A stretch of 64,000 bases of DNA, taken from positions 1-64,000 of the forward strand of contig NZ_AEJF01000024.1 in the NCBI RefSeq assembly GCF_001028175.1, given 5' to 3'. The position numbers and the translations under genes were made by a program. Source of the DNA: Caballeronia mineralivorans PML1(12). GTDB lineage: Bacteria > Pseudomonadota > Gammaproteobacteria > Burkholderiales > Burkholderiaceae. Every line of letters begins with the position of its first letter. The stretch's first letter is position 1. Under the pieces are notes generated by a model. That model saw only the letters and a list, made by a program, of their open reading frames with translations. It did not search any database and had not been told where the DNA came from. Below are positions 39,593-50,477 of the stretch, in pieces.

Positions 39593-40786
39593 TCAGTCTG
39601 CTTGCTTGCGCAAGAACGCCGGAATGTCGTACGTGTCCACGCCCTTTTCCTGCAGCGCCTGCACGTGCGAAGCCGCCGTTTCCCGCGACGAACGCCACAC
39701 AGCCGGCGTATCCAGCGCGCCGTAGTCCGTGCCGTTCGATTGCTGCGGCGCGTAGCTATGCTGTGCGTGTGCAACCGGCGCATTGTCCGTGCCCGTGCGC
39801 AGCAGGGTCATCGGTGCAGCTTGTTGCTTCTTAGCCGCACGGCCGAGGCCCGTTGCTACCACCGTCACGCGCAATGCATCGCCCATGGCGTCGTCATAGA
39901 CCGCGCCGAAGATCACGGTCGCGTCTTCTGCTGCGTACGACTTGATCGTGTTCATTACTTCGCGCGTTTCCGACAGACGCAGCGAACGGCTCGACGTGAT
40001 GTTCACCAGCACACCGCGCGCGCCCGACAGATCCACGCCTTCCAGCAGCGGACTTGCGACCGCCTGCTCAGCAGCGAGGCGCGCGCGATCGACGCCGGCC
40101 ACGGTCGCCGTGCCCATCATCGCCTTGCCTTGCTCGCCCATCACCGTCTTCACGTCTTCGAAGTCGACGTTGACCAGCCCGTCGACGTTGATGATTTCCG
40201 CAATGCCGGCAACAGCGTTGTTCAATACGTCGTCAGCGCACTGGAAGCACTTATCCATCTCAGCGTCATCGCCCATCACCTCGAACAGCTTGTCGTTCAG
40301 AACGACGATCAGCGAGTCGACGTGATCCTCCAGTTGCTGCGATCCCGCTTCAGCCACGCGCATGCGGCGGCCGCCTTCAAACTCGAACGGCTTGCTGACC
40401 ACGCCCACCGTCAAGATACCCATTTCCTTCGCGATCTGAGCCACGACCGGCGCTGCGCCCGTACCCGTGCCGCCACCCATGCCTGCAGTGATGAACACCA
40501 TGTGCGCGCCGCGCAGTGCATCGGCGATACGCTCACGCGCATCTTCCGCTGCGGCCTTGCCCATGTCCGGCTTGGCGCCTGCTCCCAGCCCCGTGTTGCC
40601 CAACTGGATCACCGAGGTGGCACGCGAACGCGCGAGCGCCTGCGCATCCGTGTTCATCACGATGAAGTCCACGCCCTGAACCCCGCGGTTGATCATGTGC
40701 TGCACCGCGTTACCGCCAGCACCACCAACACCAACGACCTTGATGATCGTTCCGTTGGTTTCCGTTTCCAGCATTTCGAAATCCAT
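39593..40786 (-). CDS. ftsZ: Cell division protein FtsZ
   Basis: Tubulin-like GTPase that forms the Z ring. The 397-aa product has VVGVGGAGGNAV (17-28), the tubulin signature GGGTGTG (104-110) and the T7-loop region NVDFEDVKTVM. A variable Gln/Ala/Ser-rich linker leads to the conserved C-terminal peptide DTYDIPAFLRKQAD, which binds FtsA and ZipA. It lies 97 bp after ftsA and ends the dcw cluster. The 264-bp gap to the peroxiredoxin gene shows no clear terminator. Confidence 0.98.
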   Translation of the reverse strand: MDFEMLETETNGTIIKVVGVGGAGGNAVQHMINRGVQGVDFIVMNTDAQALARSRATSVIQLGNTGLGAGAKPDMGKAAAEDARERIADALRGAHMVFITAGMGGGTGTGAAPVVAQIAKEMGILTVGVVSKPFEFEGGRRMRVAEAGSQQLEDHVDSLIVVLNDKLFEVMGDDAEMDKCFQCADDVLNNAVAGIAEIINVDGLVNVDFEDVKTVMGEQGKAMMGTATVAGVDRARLAAEQAVASPLLEGVDLSGARGVLVNITSSRSLRLSETREVMNTIKSYAAEDATVIFGAVYDDAMGDALRVTVVATGLGRAAKKQQAAPMTLLRTGTDNAPVAHAQHSYAPQQSNGTDYGALDTPAVWRSSRETAASHVQALQEKGVDTYDIPAFLRKQAD

Positions 40787-40883
40787 ATTGCCTCCGTCAA
40801 GAATGAAAATCGGCGTTATTCGGCAAGAGATCGGGCAACCTCTTGTCGCGCGCCAGCCGCCGGCACCAGCGCGAATTCTGTGT

Positions 40884-42116
40884 TCAGAAATTTCCCAGGA
40901 ACCAATCTTTCATGCGTCCCAAAACCTGTCCCATCGAACCGGACTGCACAGCAACCTTGCGCCCGCGCATGCGTTGCGAACGGCCTTCGACGAGCAAACC
41001 CATCGCTGTGGAATAACGCGGATTGCGAACCACATCTGCCAGACCGCCCGCGTATTCGGGCACGCCGATACGCACCGGCTTCAGGAAGATGTCTTCGCCG
41101 AGTTCGACCATGCCGGGCATCATCGATGCGCCGCCGGTGAGCACCACGCCGCTGCTCAGCAATTCTTCGTAGCCCGACTCGCGCACGACCTGCTGCACGA
41201 GCGAGAACAACTCTTCAACGCGCGGTTCGACCACAGCCGCCAGCGCTTGGCGCGACAGCGTGCGCGGACCGCGCTCGCCGAGTCCCGGCACTTCGATCAT
41301 TTCGTCCGGATCAGCCAGCGCCTGCTTCGCGATCCCGTAGCTCACCTTGATATCTTCAGCATCGGGCGTCGGCGTGCGCAGCGCCATCGCGACGTCGCTC
41401 GTGATCTGATCGCCGGCGATAGGAATCACCGCCGTATGACGGATCGCGCCTTCGCTGAAGATCGCGATATCGGTCGTCCCGCCACCGATATCGACGAGCA
41501 CCACGCCGAGTTCCTTCTCGTCCTCCGTCAGCACCGCCAGCGACGAAGCCAGCGGCTGCAAGATCAGGTCGTTCACTTCGAGTCCGCAACGGCGCACGCA
41601 CTTCACGATGTTCTGCGCCGCACTCACCGCGCCCGTCACGATATGCACCTTCACTTCCAGCCGGATGCCGCTCATGCCGATCGGCTCGCGCACATCTTCC
41701 TGGCCGTCGATGATGAATTCCTGCGTCAGGATGTGCAGCACCTGCTGATCGGTCGGAATGTTGATTGCCTTGGCCGTTTCGATCACGCGCGCCACATCGG
41801 TCTGCGTGACTTCCTTGTCCTTGATGGCAACCATGCCGCTCGAATTGAAGCTTCGAATGTGGCTGCCGGCGATGCCGGTGAACACATTCGTGATCTTGCA
41901 ATCGGCCATCAGTTCGGCTTCTTCGAGCGCGCGCTGGATTGACTGGACGGTCGCCTCGATGTTGACGACAACGCCCTTCTTCAATCCCTTCGAGTCGCTC
42001 TGGCCGAGCCCGATCACCTCGTAGTGGCCCTCGCCTTTCAACTCGGCGACGATAGCCACCACCTTCGACGTCCCGATGTCGAGGGCGACCAGCAAGTCTT
42101 TGTAGTCTTTGCTCAT
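40884..42116 (-). CDS. ftsA: Cell division protein FtsA
   Basis: Actin-like ATPase that tethers FtsZ to the membrane. The 410-aa product starts DLLVALDIGTSKVVAIVAEL (phosphate-1 loop) and includes LVDIGGGTTDIAIF (phosphate-2) and GVVLTGGASMMPGM (adenosine motif). The C-terminal amphipathic tail (LGRMKDWFLGNF) is the membrane-targeting sequence. It is between ftsQ (27-bp gap) and ftsZ. Confidence 0.97.
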   Translation of the reverse strand: MSKDYKDLLVALDIGTSKVVAIVAELKGEGHYEVIGLGQSDSKGLKKGVVVNIEATVQSIQRALEEAELMADCKITNVFTGIAGSHIRSFNSSGMVAIKDKEVTQTDVARVIETAKAINIPTDQQVLHILTQEFIIDGQEDVREPIGMSGIRLEVKVHIVTGAVSAAQNIVKCVRRCGLEVNDLILQPLASSLAVLTEDEKELGVVLVDIGGGTTDIAIFSEGAIRHTAVIPIAGDQITSDVAMALRTPTPDAEDIKVSYGIAKQALADPDEMIEVPGLGERGPRTLSRQALAAVVEPRVEELFSLVQQVVRESGYEELLSSGVVLTGGASMMPGMVELGEDIFLKPVRIGVPEYAGGLADVVRNPRYSTAMGLLVEGRSQRMRGRKVAVQSGSMGQVLGRMKDWFLGNF

Positions 42117-42143
42117 AGCGTGCTCATTGCCTGTGATGTCTGC

Positions 42144-42896
42144 TTACTTCTTCACTTTGTCGGTGTCGCTGATGAAGCGCATGCCTGCGGCCTTGATTGC
42201 AAAGCCGTTCGGATAGCGCAAATCCGCGTATTCGATGTCATTCCCCCACCGCCCCGTCACCGACGACCACGCCGCCACGAACCGTCGGCTGCGATCGAAC
42301 AACGTGTCCTGATTGCGCTCGCGCCCCAATTCGATCTGCGTACCGTTCGAAAGCTTCACTGTCCACGCATATCGCGGCGACAAGATGACTTCTTCCGGAT
42401 GCGCATCCAGCGGCGCGAACCACTTCGTGAAATCCCGGTACCGTTGCACCACTTCTTTCGCCGATCCATCCGGCCCTTCGAACGCGGGCAGGTCGTCGTC
42501 GAGTTCACCCTGGTTCGCCGTGAACAGGTCGCCGTCCACGCTCACCAGTTGATCCGTGCCCCACGTGCCGAGCGGCTTGAACTCCTCCAGCGTCACCGCC
42601 AGCGCATTCGGCCACACGCGCCGCACGCTCGCGTGACGCACCCACGGCATCTGTTCGAACGCAGTGCGTGCCGCGTCGAGATCGACGGTGAAGTAGTTGC
42701 CCTTCAAATGGCCTACGACGCTCGCGCGCACGGTCGGCGAATTGATGTGCGACGTGTCACCGTCAATCTGGATCTCGCGCAAACGGAACTCCGGCCGCTG
42801 GATCGCCCAGTAACCGGCGGCCCCAAGCAGCACGAACACGAGCAATACGTGCAGTGCGTTGGCCGTGAGGTTCATCTGGCGAGCGTTGTTCCACAT
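42144..42896 (-). CDS. ftsQ: Cell division protein FtsQ
   Basis: Bitopic divisome protein that joins FtsB and FtsL to the early ring. The 250-aa product has a short cytoplasmic N-terminus, one transmembrane helix (about 12-30, ALHVLLVFVLLGAAGYWAI), a POTRA domain (about 36-105, FRLREIQIDGDTSHINSPTV) and a beta domain. It is in the standard ddl-ftsQ-ftsA order, 22 bp after ddl. Confidence 0.95.
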   Translation of the reverse strand: MWNNARQMNLTANALHVLLVFVLLGAAGYWAIQRPEFRLREIQIDGDTSHINSPTVRASVVGHLKGNYFTVDLDAARTAFEQMPWVRHASVRRVWPNALAVTLEEFKPLGTWGTDQLVSVDGDLFTANQGELDDDLPAFEGPDGSAKEVVQRYRDFTKWFAPLDAHPEEVILSPRYAWTVKLSNGTQIELGRERNQDTLFDRSRRFVAAWSSVTGRWGNDIEYADLRYPNGFAIKAAGMRFISDTDKVKK

Positions 42897-42918
42897 GTTC
42901 GGTTTCGTCTACGTCGGT

Positions 42919-43878
42919 TCAGTCTTGCAATGTCAACGACAACACCTTCACCACGAGATCCTTGTAGCTGATCCCGACTGCACGCGCCGCTTTTGGCGGC
43001 AGCGAGTGGTCCGTCATGCCCGGCGCGGTGTTCACTTCCAAAAAGTACGGATTGCCGTCGCCGTCCATCATGAAATCGGCGCGGCCCCAATCGGTGCAGC
43101 CGAGCACATCGAACGCGCGGCGCGAGAGCTGCTTCATGCGCGCTTCGTCGGCGGGCGTGAGGCCGCAGGGAATCGGGTACTGCGTGTCGTCGGCGATGTA
43201 CTTCGCGTTGTAGTCGTAGAACTCGCCGGCCGGCACGATCTTGATGATCGGCAAGTCCAGGTCGCCCGCGATACAGCACGTGTATTCACCGCCACCTTCA
43301 ATGCTCTTCTCGACCAGCACGATCTTGTCGAACTTCGCCGCTTCGATCAGCGCAGGCACCAGCATGTCGGCGCTCTTCACCTTGATCACCGCAACGCTCG
43401 ATCCTTCGCTCGCCGGCTTCACGAACAGCGGCAAACCGAGCGTCGCAACAATCTTCTGCGTCGCAGCTTCGTAGTCATCGCCGCGCATCACGACTTCGAA
43501 CGGCGGCGTCGGCACGCCGGTCTGTTGCCATACGAGCTTCGTGCGGAATTTATCGAGGCCAAGAGCCGAACCGAGCACACCGCTGCCGGTGTACTTGATG
43601 CCGTAGAAATCGAGCGCACCCTGCAACTGGCCGTTCTCGCCATACCCGCCATGCAACGCGATAAACACGCGCGCAAAACCTTCCGACTTCAACTCGGCCA
43701 GCGGCCGTTCTGCCGGATCGAACGGATGCGCGTCGATGCCTGCATCGCGTAGTCCCTGCAGCACGAGGCGCCCCGAATTCAGCGATACCTCGCGCTCGGC
43801 AGTTTCCCCGCCCAGCAGCACCGCCACTTTGCCAAATAGCTTGGGGTCGATTGCGTTACTCGTCGGGTTACTCGTCAT
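42919..43878 (-). CDS. ddl: D-alanine--D-alanine ligase
   Basis: ATP-grasp enzyme joining two D-Ala for peptidoglycan stems. The 319-aa product starts with the ligase motif [19 protein letters not shown], has [17 protein letters not shown] and GYGE, and ends with the metal-binding [22 protein letters not shown]. The start at 43878 overlaps the murC stop by 4 bases (ATGA); the open frame upstream to 43923 is not conserved. In E. coli this position holds ddlB. Confidence 0.96.
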   Translation of the reverse strand: MTSNPTSNAIDPKLFGKVAVLLGGETAEREVSLNSGRLVLQGLRDAGIDAHPFDPAERPLAELKSEGFARVFIALHGGYGENGQLQGALDFYGIKYTGSGVLGSALGLDKFRTKLVWQQTGVPTPPFEVVMRGDDYEAATQKIVATLGLPLFVKPASEGSSVAVIKVKSADMLVPALIEAAKFDKIVLVEKSIEGGGEYTCCIAGDLDLPIIKIVPAGEFYDYNAKYIADDTQYPIPCGLTPADEARMKQLSRRAFDVLGCTDWGRADFMMDGDGNPYFLEVNTAPGMTDHSLPPKAARAVGISYKDLVVKVLSLTLQD

Positions 43879-45287
43879 TTCGAAGCCTTTGCATCCTGAA
43901 CTTGCGTCGTCAGCCGAGCGCATACGCCGCCGATAGAACCGGCGCCCATCGTTATCACTACATCGCCGTTGCGTGCCAGCGTGGCAATCGCGTCCGGCAT
44001 CTCATCAACCATTTCCACAAACACCGGTTCCACTTTTCCCGCCACACGAAGTGCGCGAGCTAAAGCGCGGCCATCGGCGGCGACGATCGGCGCTTCGCCT
44101 GCCGCGTAGACTTCGGTGAGCACGAGGGCGTCGACGGTGGACAGCACGCGCACGAAGTCTTCGAAGCAATCGCGCGTGCGGGTGTATCGATGCGGCTGGA
44201 ACGCGAGCACGAGACGCCGGCCCGGAAATGCACCGCGCGCCGCCGCGACCGTCGCGGCCATTTCCACCGGGTGATGACCGTAGTCATCGATCAACGTGTA
44301 CGCACCGCCTTCGGCCGCTTTCACCTTCACTTCACCGTAGCGCTGAAAACGCCGGCCTACGCCCGTGAATTCTTGCAGTGCCCTTTGGATATCGGCATCG
44401 GCAACTTCAAGTTCAGTCGCAATTGCAATCGCGGCCAAAGCGTTCTGCACGTTGTGCGTGCCCGGCAAATTCAACACGATGTCCAAAGGCGTCGCGTCTT
44501 CACGCAGCGTCGTGAAATGCATCTTGCCGTCGCGTGCTTCCACGTTCACCGCGCGCACTTGCGCTTCGGCGCCGAGGCCGTACCGGATGATCGGCTTCGA
44601 CACGAACGGCAGGATTTCACGCACGTTCGGATCGTCCACGCACAGCACCGCGATGCCATAGAACGGCAGCCGATGCGTGAATTCGATGAACGCCTGCTTC
44701 AGCCGCGCAAAGTCGTGGCCGTAGGTGTCCATGTGATCGGCATCGATGTTCGTGATGACTTCGATCACTGGAAACAGGTTCAGGAACGACGCATCGGATT
44801 CGTCGGCTTCAGCCACGATGAAATCGCCCGTGCCGAGTCGCGCATTCGCGCCTGCGCTGATCAATCGGCCTCCGATCACGAAGGTCGGGTCGAGCCCGCC
44901 TGCAGCCAGGACGCTTGCCACCAGCGACGTGGTCGTGGTCTTGCCATGCGTGCCGGCAATCGCGATACCTTGCTTCAAGCGCATCAGTTCCGCGAGCATC
45001 ACGGCACGCGGCACGATCGGAATCCGGCGATGACGCGCGGCGAGCACTTCGGGGTTATCGGAGCGCACGGCGGTGGACACGACCACGGCGTTCGCGCCGT
45101 CGATATTTTCTTCACGATGCCCGATCGCCACGCGTGCACCCAGCGTGATGAGTCGATCGGTCACGCCGTTGCTGGACAGATCCGAGCCGCTGACCTGATA
45201 GCCGAGGTTGAGCAACACCTCCGCGATGCCGCTCATCCCCGCGCCGCCGATGCCGACAAAGTGAATGTGTTTAACGATATGTTTCAT
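43875..45287 (-). CDS. murC: UDP-N-acetylmuramate--L-alanine ligase
   Basis: Adds L-Ala to UDP-MurNAc, the first Mur ligase step. The 470-aa product has [17 protein letters not shown] near the N-terminus (UDP-binding), the ATP loop GTHGKTTT (112-119) and [14 protein letters not shown] in the C-terminal domain, as usual for MurC. It lies 2 bp after murG and overlaps ddl by 4 bases. Confidence 0.97.
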   Translation of the reverse strand: MKHIVKHIHFVGIGGAGMSGIAEVLLNLGYQVSGSDLSSNGVTDRLITLGARVAIGHREENIDGANAVVVSTAVRSDNPEVLAARHRRIPIVPRAVMLAELMRLKQGIAIAGTHGKTTTTSLVASVLAAGGLDPTFVIGGRLISAGANARLGTGDFIVAEADESDASFLNLFPVIEVITNIDADHMDTYGHDFARLKQAFIEFTHRLPFYGIAVLCVDDPNVREILPFVSKPIIRYGLGAEAQVRAVNVEARDGKMHFTTLREDATPLDIVLNLPGTHNVQNALAAIAIATELEVADADIQRALQEFTGVGRRFQRYGEVKVKAAEGGAYTLIDDYGHHPVEMAATVAAARGAFPGRRLVLAFQPHRYTRTRDCFEDFVRVLSTVDALVLTEVYAAGEAPIVAADGRALARALRVAGKVEPVFVEMVDEMPDAIATLARNGDVVITMGAGSIGGVCARLTTQVQDAKASK

Positions 45288-45289
45288 GG

Positions 45290-46429
45290 CTAGATTTCCC
45301 TCGGCACTTGTATCAGCGCGCTCAAGCCGGCTACATCGGCGCAGACCCGGCCGACGCGTTCAGTTGCGTCGGGTTTCGCCAGGGCGCGAGCTTTCTCCGC
45401 CATAGCGGCAAGCGTCTCGCGGGTCTGATCGCGCAACCAGCCGGCAAGCTTTTCCGCCGACAAATCGCGCTGCTGTATCAAGTGGGCCGCGCCTTTATTA
45501 GCAAGGAACGCGGCGTTGGTGGTCTGGTGGTCATCGACAGCAAACGGGAACGGCACGAACAACGCGGCCACGCCAACGGCCGCTATCTCCGATACGGTCA
45601 TCGCACCCGAGCGGCAGATCACGAGATCGGCGGCGGCGTAGGCGTTCGCCATATCGTCGATGAAAGGCACCAGTTGAACGTCGTCATCAACCGACAAACC
45701 CGCCGCCGCGTAATTCGCCTTCAACGCATCAATATGCTTCGCGCCCGCCTGATGCACGACGCGCGGACGCAGCGCCGGATCGAGCAACGCGAGCGCTTTC
45801 GGTACGGTTTCATTCAAAGCGGCTGCGCCCAGACTACCCCCGACGACCAGAACATTAAGACGCGCTTCAGGGCCCACATTACGCGCGGCGTAGCGTTCTT
45901 TGGGTGGCAGAGCCTCCGCAAGTTCCGCACGAATCGGATTTCCGGTCCATTCAGCATTCGGCAACGCATTCGGGAATGCGACAAGCACGCGTTTGGCCAC
46001 ATGCGCGAGTACCTTGTTCGCCAGTCCTGCTATCGAATTCTGTTCGTGCAGCACGAGCGGTGTACCGCTCAGCTTCGACATCAATCCCGCCGGAAACGTG
46101 ATGTATCCGCCCATGCCGAGCACCACGTCCGGCTTCACGCTGCGCAGCGCGCGTAGGCTTTGCGAACATGCACGCAGCAGGTTCACGGGCAGCATCAGCT
46201 TGGTCTTGAGACCCTTGCCGCGCACGCCGCCGAAGCGCACATATTCCATCGCGATGCCGTGCTTCGGCACGAGCGTCGCTTCCATGCCCGACGCATTGCC
46301 GAGCCACACCACACGCCAGCCGCGCGCCTGCATCCAGTGAGCGACCGCGAGCCCCGGGAACACGTGTCCCCCGGTGCCGCCGGCCATCACCATCAGCGTG
46401 CCTGCGCGAGATGACGTCGAAACCGTCAT
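45290..46429 (-). CDS. murG: UDP-GlcNAc:lipid I N-acetylglucosaminyltransferase MurG
   Basis: Peripheral inner-membrane GT28 enzyme that turns lipid I into lipid II. The 379-aa product has [18 protein letters not shown] (G-loop 1), [14 protein letters not shown] (G-loop 3) and [16 protein letters not shown] near residue 280. The start overlaps the ftsW stop by 4 bases, coupling flippase-candidate and transferase synthesis. Confidence 0.97.
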   Translation of the reverse strand: MTVSTSSRAGTLMVMAGGTGGHVFPGLAVAHWMQARGWRVVWLGNASGMEATLVPKHGIAMEYVRFGGVRGKGLKTKLMLPVNLLRACSQSLRALRSVKPDVVLGMGGYITFPAGLMSKLSGTPLVLHEQNSIAGLANKVLAHVAKRVLVAFPNALPNAEWTGNPIRAELAEALPPKERYAARNVGPEARLNVLVVGGSLGAAALNETVPKALALLDPALRPRVVHQAGAKHIDALKANYAAAGLSVDDDVQLVPFIDDMANAYAAADLVICRSGAMTVSEIAAVGVAALFVPFPFAVDDHQTTNAAFLANKGAAHLIQQRDLSAEKLAGWLRDQTRETLAAMAEKARALAKPDATERVGRVCADVAGLSALIQVPREI

Positions 46430-47754
46430 ACCTTGCCTCCGCGCATGAGCACCCGGTTTTCATAGTCCACGCGCATCAGCACAGCGAGTGCGACGCAGTT
46501 CAGCAAGATGCCCGAACCGCCATAGCTCACCAGCGGCAACGTCAGGCCTTTGGTCGGCAGCAGGCCGAGGTTCACGCCCATATTGATGAAGGTCTGCGCG
46601 CCGAACCAGAGGCCAATGCCCTTCGCCATTAAACCGGCAAACGTGCGATCGAGCGCAAGCGCCTGACGGCCGATTTCGAACGCGCGCCGCACGATCCAGT
46701 AGAACAGCAGGATCACGACGATCACACCGACAAACCCGAGCTCTTCGCCGATCACCGCGAGGATGAAGTCGGTATGCGCTTCGGGCAGATAGTTGAGCTT
46801 CTCGACACTGCCGCCCAGGCCCACGCCGAACCATTCGCCGCGGCCGAACGCGATCAGCGAATGAGTCAACTGATACGCCTTGCCTTGTGCATAACGGTCG
46901 TCCCACGGATCGAGGTAAGCGAAGATCCGTTCACGACGCCAGGGCGACGCCCACACGAGCAACGCGAACGTACCCACGGCGGTAGCGACCAGGCCGCCGA
47001 ACAACTTGGCGTTCACGCCGCCGAGGAACAGCACGCCCATCGCGATGCACGCGATCACCATGAACGCGCCCATGTCCGGCTCGAGCAGCAGCAACGCGCC
47101 GACGAACCCGACGGCGACGGCCATCGGTAAAAAGCCCCGGCCGATGCTATGCATGAACTCTTGTTTGCGCACCGTGTAGTTGGCCGCGTAGATGGTCACG
47201 GCGAGTTTCATGATTTCCGACGGCTGCATGTTCGTGATGCCGAGCGGGATCCAGCGGCGCGCGCCGTTCACGCCCTTGCCGATGTGCGGAATCAGCACGA
47301 TCACCAACAGGAACAGCGAGAACAGGAAGAACTTCGGCGCGTATTTATCCCACGTGGAAACCGGAATCTTGAACGCGATGATCGAGGCCACGACGGCCGT
47401 TGCTATCGATACGAGATGGCGCACCAGGAAGAAGTAGTCGTGGTATTGCGCATACTTCGGCGAATCCGGCATCGCGATCGAGGCCGAATACACCATCACG
47501 ATACCGAGCCCGAGCAACGCGATGGTGACCCACAGCAGCGAGTAGTCGTAGTCGAGCATGCGCGAACGGGCCGGCGTCACGCCGTTGACCGCGCTCGAAA
47601 TGCCGCTCGCCCGTTCTGCCACGCGCGCACCGATGCCGCCTAAACCGCCCACACCCGCTGTGCGCGATGTGCGGCCGCCGAGCGAGGCGCTGTCGTTGGC
47701 AACGGCGTTGCGTTGTCCGGTTAGCTTGGAGCCAAAACGTTCGGACCAGCTCAT
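46426..47754 (-). CDS. ftsW: SEDS family septal peptidoglycan polymerase FtsW
   Basis: Inner-membrane glycosyltransferase that, with FtsI, makes septal peptidoglycan. The 442-aa product has about ten helices. [29 protein letters not shown] and [12 protein letters not shown] are SEDS signatures. The N-terminus (about 70 residues) is a longer Ser/Gly-rich cytoplasmic stretch than in E. coli, as usual in Burkholderiales. It overlaps murD and murG by 4 bases each. Confidence 0.96.
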   Translation of the reverse strand: MSWSERFGSKLTGQRNAVANDSASLGGRTSRTAGVGGLGGIGARVAERASGISSAVNGVTPARSRMLDYDYSLLWVTIALLGLGIVMVYSASIAMPDSPKYAQYHDYFFLVRHLVSIATAVVASIIAFKIPVSTWDKYAPKFFLFSLFLLVIVLIPHIGKGVNGARRWIPLGITNMQPSEIMKLAVTIYAANYTVRKQEFMHSIGRGFLPMAVAVGFVGALLLLEPDMGAFMVIACIAMGVLFLGGVNAKLFGGLVATAVGTFALLVWASPWRRERIFAYLDPWDDRYAQGKAYQLTHSLIAFGRGEWFGVGLGGSVEKLNYLPEAHTDFILAVIGEELGFVGVIVVILLFYWIVRRAFEIGRQALALDRTFAGLMAKGIGLWFGAQTFINMGVNLGLLPTKGLTLPLVSYGGSGILLNCVALAVLMRVDYENRVLMRGGKV

Positions 47755-49262
47755 AGCATCACTCCCCGTTCTGCCGCAATGTCTGCCACCGCTTGCCGGA
47801 ATACATCCGCGCGATGTGCGTAGTTCTTGAACATGTCGAAGCTCGCGCAGGCCGGCGAAAGCAACACGGCGTCGCCGGGTTGCGCCAGTTGCGCGGCGGC
47901 GCGCGTCGCGGCTTCGAGCGTCGCGTGGTCGTGCAGCGGCACGTCTGTTTCGGCCAGCGATTCACGGATGCGCGGCGCATCGCGGCCGATCAGCATCACC
48001 GCCCGGCACCAGCGCGCGACGGGCGCGGCGAGCGGTGAAAAATCCTGGCCCTTGCCGTCGCCGCCAGCGATCAGCACCGTCTTCTGCGCCAAGCCATCCA
48101 ACGCCGCGACCGTTGCGCCGACGTTCGTGCCTTTGCTGTCATCGACGAAATCGATGCCTTCTATTTGCGCGATCACTTCCACGCGATGCGGCTCGCCCTT
48201 GTACTCGCGCAAGCCATGCAGCAGCGACGCCAGCGGCAAACCGATCGCACGCGCCAGGGCCAAAGCAGCCAGCGCATTCGCCGCGTTATGCAGGCCGCGA
48301 ACGCGCAGTGCATCCACGGGCATCAGGCGTTTCGGATACACGTTCGGTTCGGCGGCAACGCCGCTTTTGCGGCGACGTGTGGGCGCGGGTTCATCGCTGA
48401 GATCGCGGTCGTTGCCTTGCGCCAGCCACGCGATGCCGTTTTCACGCAGCAAGCCGTAATCGCCCAAGCGCGCCGGTTCGTCCAGGCCAAACGTCACCAC
48501 CAACGCGGCATTTCCCGATGCCAGCGCCATGGTCCGCGCGTCGTCACGATTCAGCACACGCACAGTCTGCTCGCCGAAGATGCGGCCCTTCGCGGCAGCG
48601 TACGCGTCGAGGCCGCCATGCCAGTCCAGATGATCCTGCGTAATGTTGAGCACTGCAGCAGCGTCGGGCGCGAACGAGTGCGCCGTCTCAAGCTGGAAGC
48701 TCGACAACTCCAGCACCCAGACATCGGGCAGCGCGGTGTTGTCGATTGCTTCACTTAACTTGTCCAGCATCGCCGGGCTGATGTTTCCCGCCATCGCCAC
48801 GGTCTTGCCGGCACGTTGGCACAACAACCCGGTGAGCGCGGTCGTCGTGGTCTTGCCGTTGGTGCCCGTGATTGCGATCACCTTCGGCGCATAGCCGTTC
48901 GCGCCAAGCGACTTCAACGCTTGCGCGAACCATTCCAGCTCGCCCCACACAGGGACGCCGCGTTCCCGCGCGGCGTCGAGGAGCGGCCTCACATCGTCAG
49001 CCAGAGGCGACAGTCCCGGGCTGATTGCAACAATCTCCACACCGCCATCGAGCAGCGCCGGCGTGAATTCACCGCCGACAAACTCCGCATCGATGCCATG
49101 CGCAGCGAGTTCCGACAGGTTCGGCGGCGTGGCGCGGGTATCGGCCACGCGCAGACGGCACCCGTGACGCGCGCACCAACGCGTCATCGCGAGGCCGGAT
49201 TCACCGAGCCCCAGCACAAGCACCATCGGACTTTGCCGATCGAAGAACTTCTCGCCAAACAT
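47751..49262 (-). CDS. murD: UDP-N-acetylmuramoyl-L-alanine--D-glutamate ligase
   Basis: Adds D-Glu to the peptidoglycan precursor. The 503-aa product has [16 protein letters not shown] at the N-terminus, the ATP loop [10 protein letters not shown] (131-140) and [11 protein letters not shown] in the C-terminal domain. An insertion of about 30 residues with an Arg/Pro-rich core ([18 protein letters not shown], near residue 290) makes it longer than the 438-aa E. coli enzyme; such an insertion is usual for the genus group. It is 30 bp after mraY and overlaps ftsW by 4 bases. Confidence 0.96.
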   Translation of the reverse strand: MFGEKFFDRQSPMVLVLGLGESGLAMTRWCARHGCRLRVADTRATPPNLSELAAHGIDAEFVGGEFTPALLDGGVEIVAISPGLSPLADDVRPLLDAARERGVPVWGELEWFAQALKSLGANGYAPKVIAITGTNGKTTTTALTGLLCQRAGKTVAMAGNISPAMLDKLSEAIDNTALPDVWVLELSSFQLETAHSFAPDAAAVLNITQDHLDWHGGLDAYAAAKGRIFGEQTVRVLNRDDARTMALASGNAALVVTFGLDEPARLGDYGLLRENGIAWLAQGNDRDLSDEPAPTRRRKSGVAAEPNVYPKRLMPVDALRVRGLHNAANALAALALARAIGLPLASLLHGLREYKGEPHRVEVIAQIEGIDFVDDSKGTNVGATVAALDGLAQKTVLIAGGDGKGQDFSPLAAPVARWCRAVMLIGRDAPRIRESLAETDVPLHDHATLEAATRAAAQLAQPGDAVLLSPACASFDMFKNYAHRADVFRQAVADIAAERGVML

Positions 49263-49292
49263 CGCTTTACCTTTTTCCCGACCAACTAAAAA

Positions 49293-50462
49293 TCAACGCA
49301 GCTTCAGCGTCGACAAACCGAACAGACACAACATCAGCGTGATGATCCAGAAGCGCACGACCACCTGCGTTTCCTTCCATCCCGACAACTCGAAATGGTG
49401 ATGCAGCGGCGCCATCTTGAAGATGCGCCGCCCTTCGCCGAAGCGTTTTTTCGTGTACTTGAAATAGCTGACCTGCATCATCACGGAGAGCGTTTCCGCG
49501 ACGAACACGCCGCCCATGATGAACAGCACGACTTCCTGCCGCACGATCACCGCGATGGTCCCGAGCGCACCGCCGAGCGCGAGCGCGCCCACATCGCCCA
49601 TGAAGACTTGCGCGGGGTGCGTGTTGTACCAGAGAAACGCGAGGCCCGCGCCCCCCATTGCAGAACAAAAGATCAATAACTCACCCGCACCGGGAATATG
49701 CGGGAACAACAGGTATTTCGAGTACACCGAGCTACCCATCACATAGGCAAATGCGCCGAGCGATGCGCCCACCAGCACGACCGGCATGATGACGAGACCG
49801 TCGAGGCCATCGGTGAGATTCACCGCGTTGCTCGAACCGACGATCACCAGATACGTCATCGCGATGAAACCCCACGTACCAAGCGGATAACTGATCGATT
49901 TGAGGAACGGCAGCATCAGGTCGGCACGCGCGGGCAAGCCCATCGACAAGCCACTTCGCACCCATGCCATGAACAGGTCGAACACGCGCGCGTTGTTCGC
50001 CTCGGACACGCTGAACGCGAGATACACGGCGGCGAACAAACCGATCACCGATTGCCAGAAGTACTTTTCCCGCGACGACATTCCGCGCGGGTCCTTGTGC
50101 ACGACCTTCCGGTAGTCATCGACCCAACCAATCACGCCGTAACCGAACGTGACAAGCATCACAATCCAGACGAAGCGATTGGTCAGATCAGCCCAGAGCA
50201 AGGTGGAAAACGCGATGCCCAACAGGATCAGCACGCCGCCCATGGTCGGCGTGCCGGACTTCACCAAATGCGTTTGCGGGCCGTTCGTACGCACGGCCTG
50301 ACCGACTTTCAGCGAAGTCAGTTTGCGAATCACCCACGGACCGCTGACGAGACCGACGAACAACGCCGTGATCGTCGCGCCGACTGCGCGGAACGTGAGG
50401 TAGGTAAACACGCGCAGAAAACTGGCGTCATTCTGAAGCCATTGCGCGAGTGCGAGTAGCAT
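49293..50462 (-). CDS. mraY: Phospho-N-acetylmuramoyl-pentapeptide transferase
   Basis: Polytopic enzyme that makes lipid I by moving phospho-MurNAc-pentapeptide to undecaprenyl phosphate. The 389-aa product has about ten helices, the cytoplasmic motifs [19 protein letters not shown] (catalytic Asp pair) and NLTDGLDGL, and the [10 protein letters not shown] loop near the C-terminus. It lies 15 bp after murF. Confidence 0.97.
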   Translation of the reverse strand: MLLALAQWLQNDASFLRVFTYLTFRAVGATITALFVGLVSGPWVIRKLTSLKVGQAVRTNGPQTHLVKSGTPTMGGVLILLGIAFSTLLWADLTNRFVWIVMLVTFGYGVIGWVDDYRKVVHKDPRGMSSREKYFWQSVIGLFAAVYLAFSVSEANNARVFDLFMAWVRSGLSMGLPARADLMLPFLKSISYPLGTWGFIAMTYLVIVGSSNAVNLTDGLDGLVIMPVVLVGASLGAFAYVMGSSVYSKYLLFPHIPGAGELLIFCSAMGGAGLAFLWYNTHPAQVFMGDVGALALGGALGTIAVIVRQEVVLFIMGGVFVAETLSVMMQVSYFKYTKKRFGEGRRIFKMAPLHHHFELSGWKETQVVVRFWIITLMLCLFGLSTLKLR

Positions 50463-50477
50463 GCTGGTCCTTCTTCT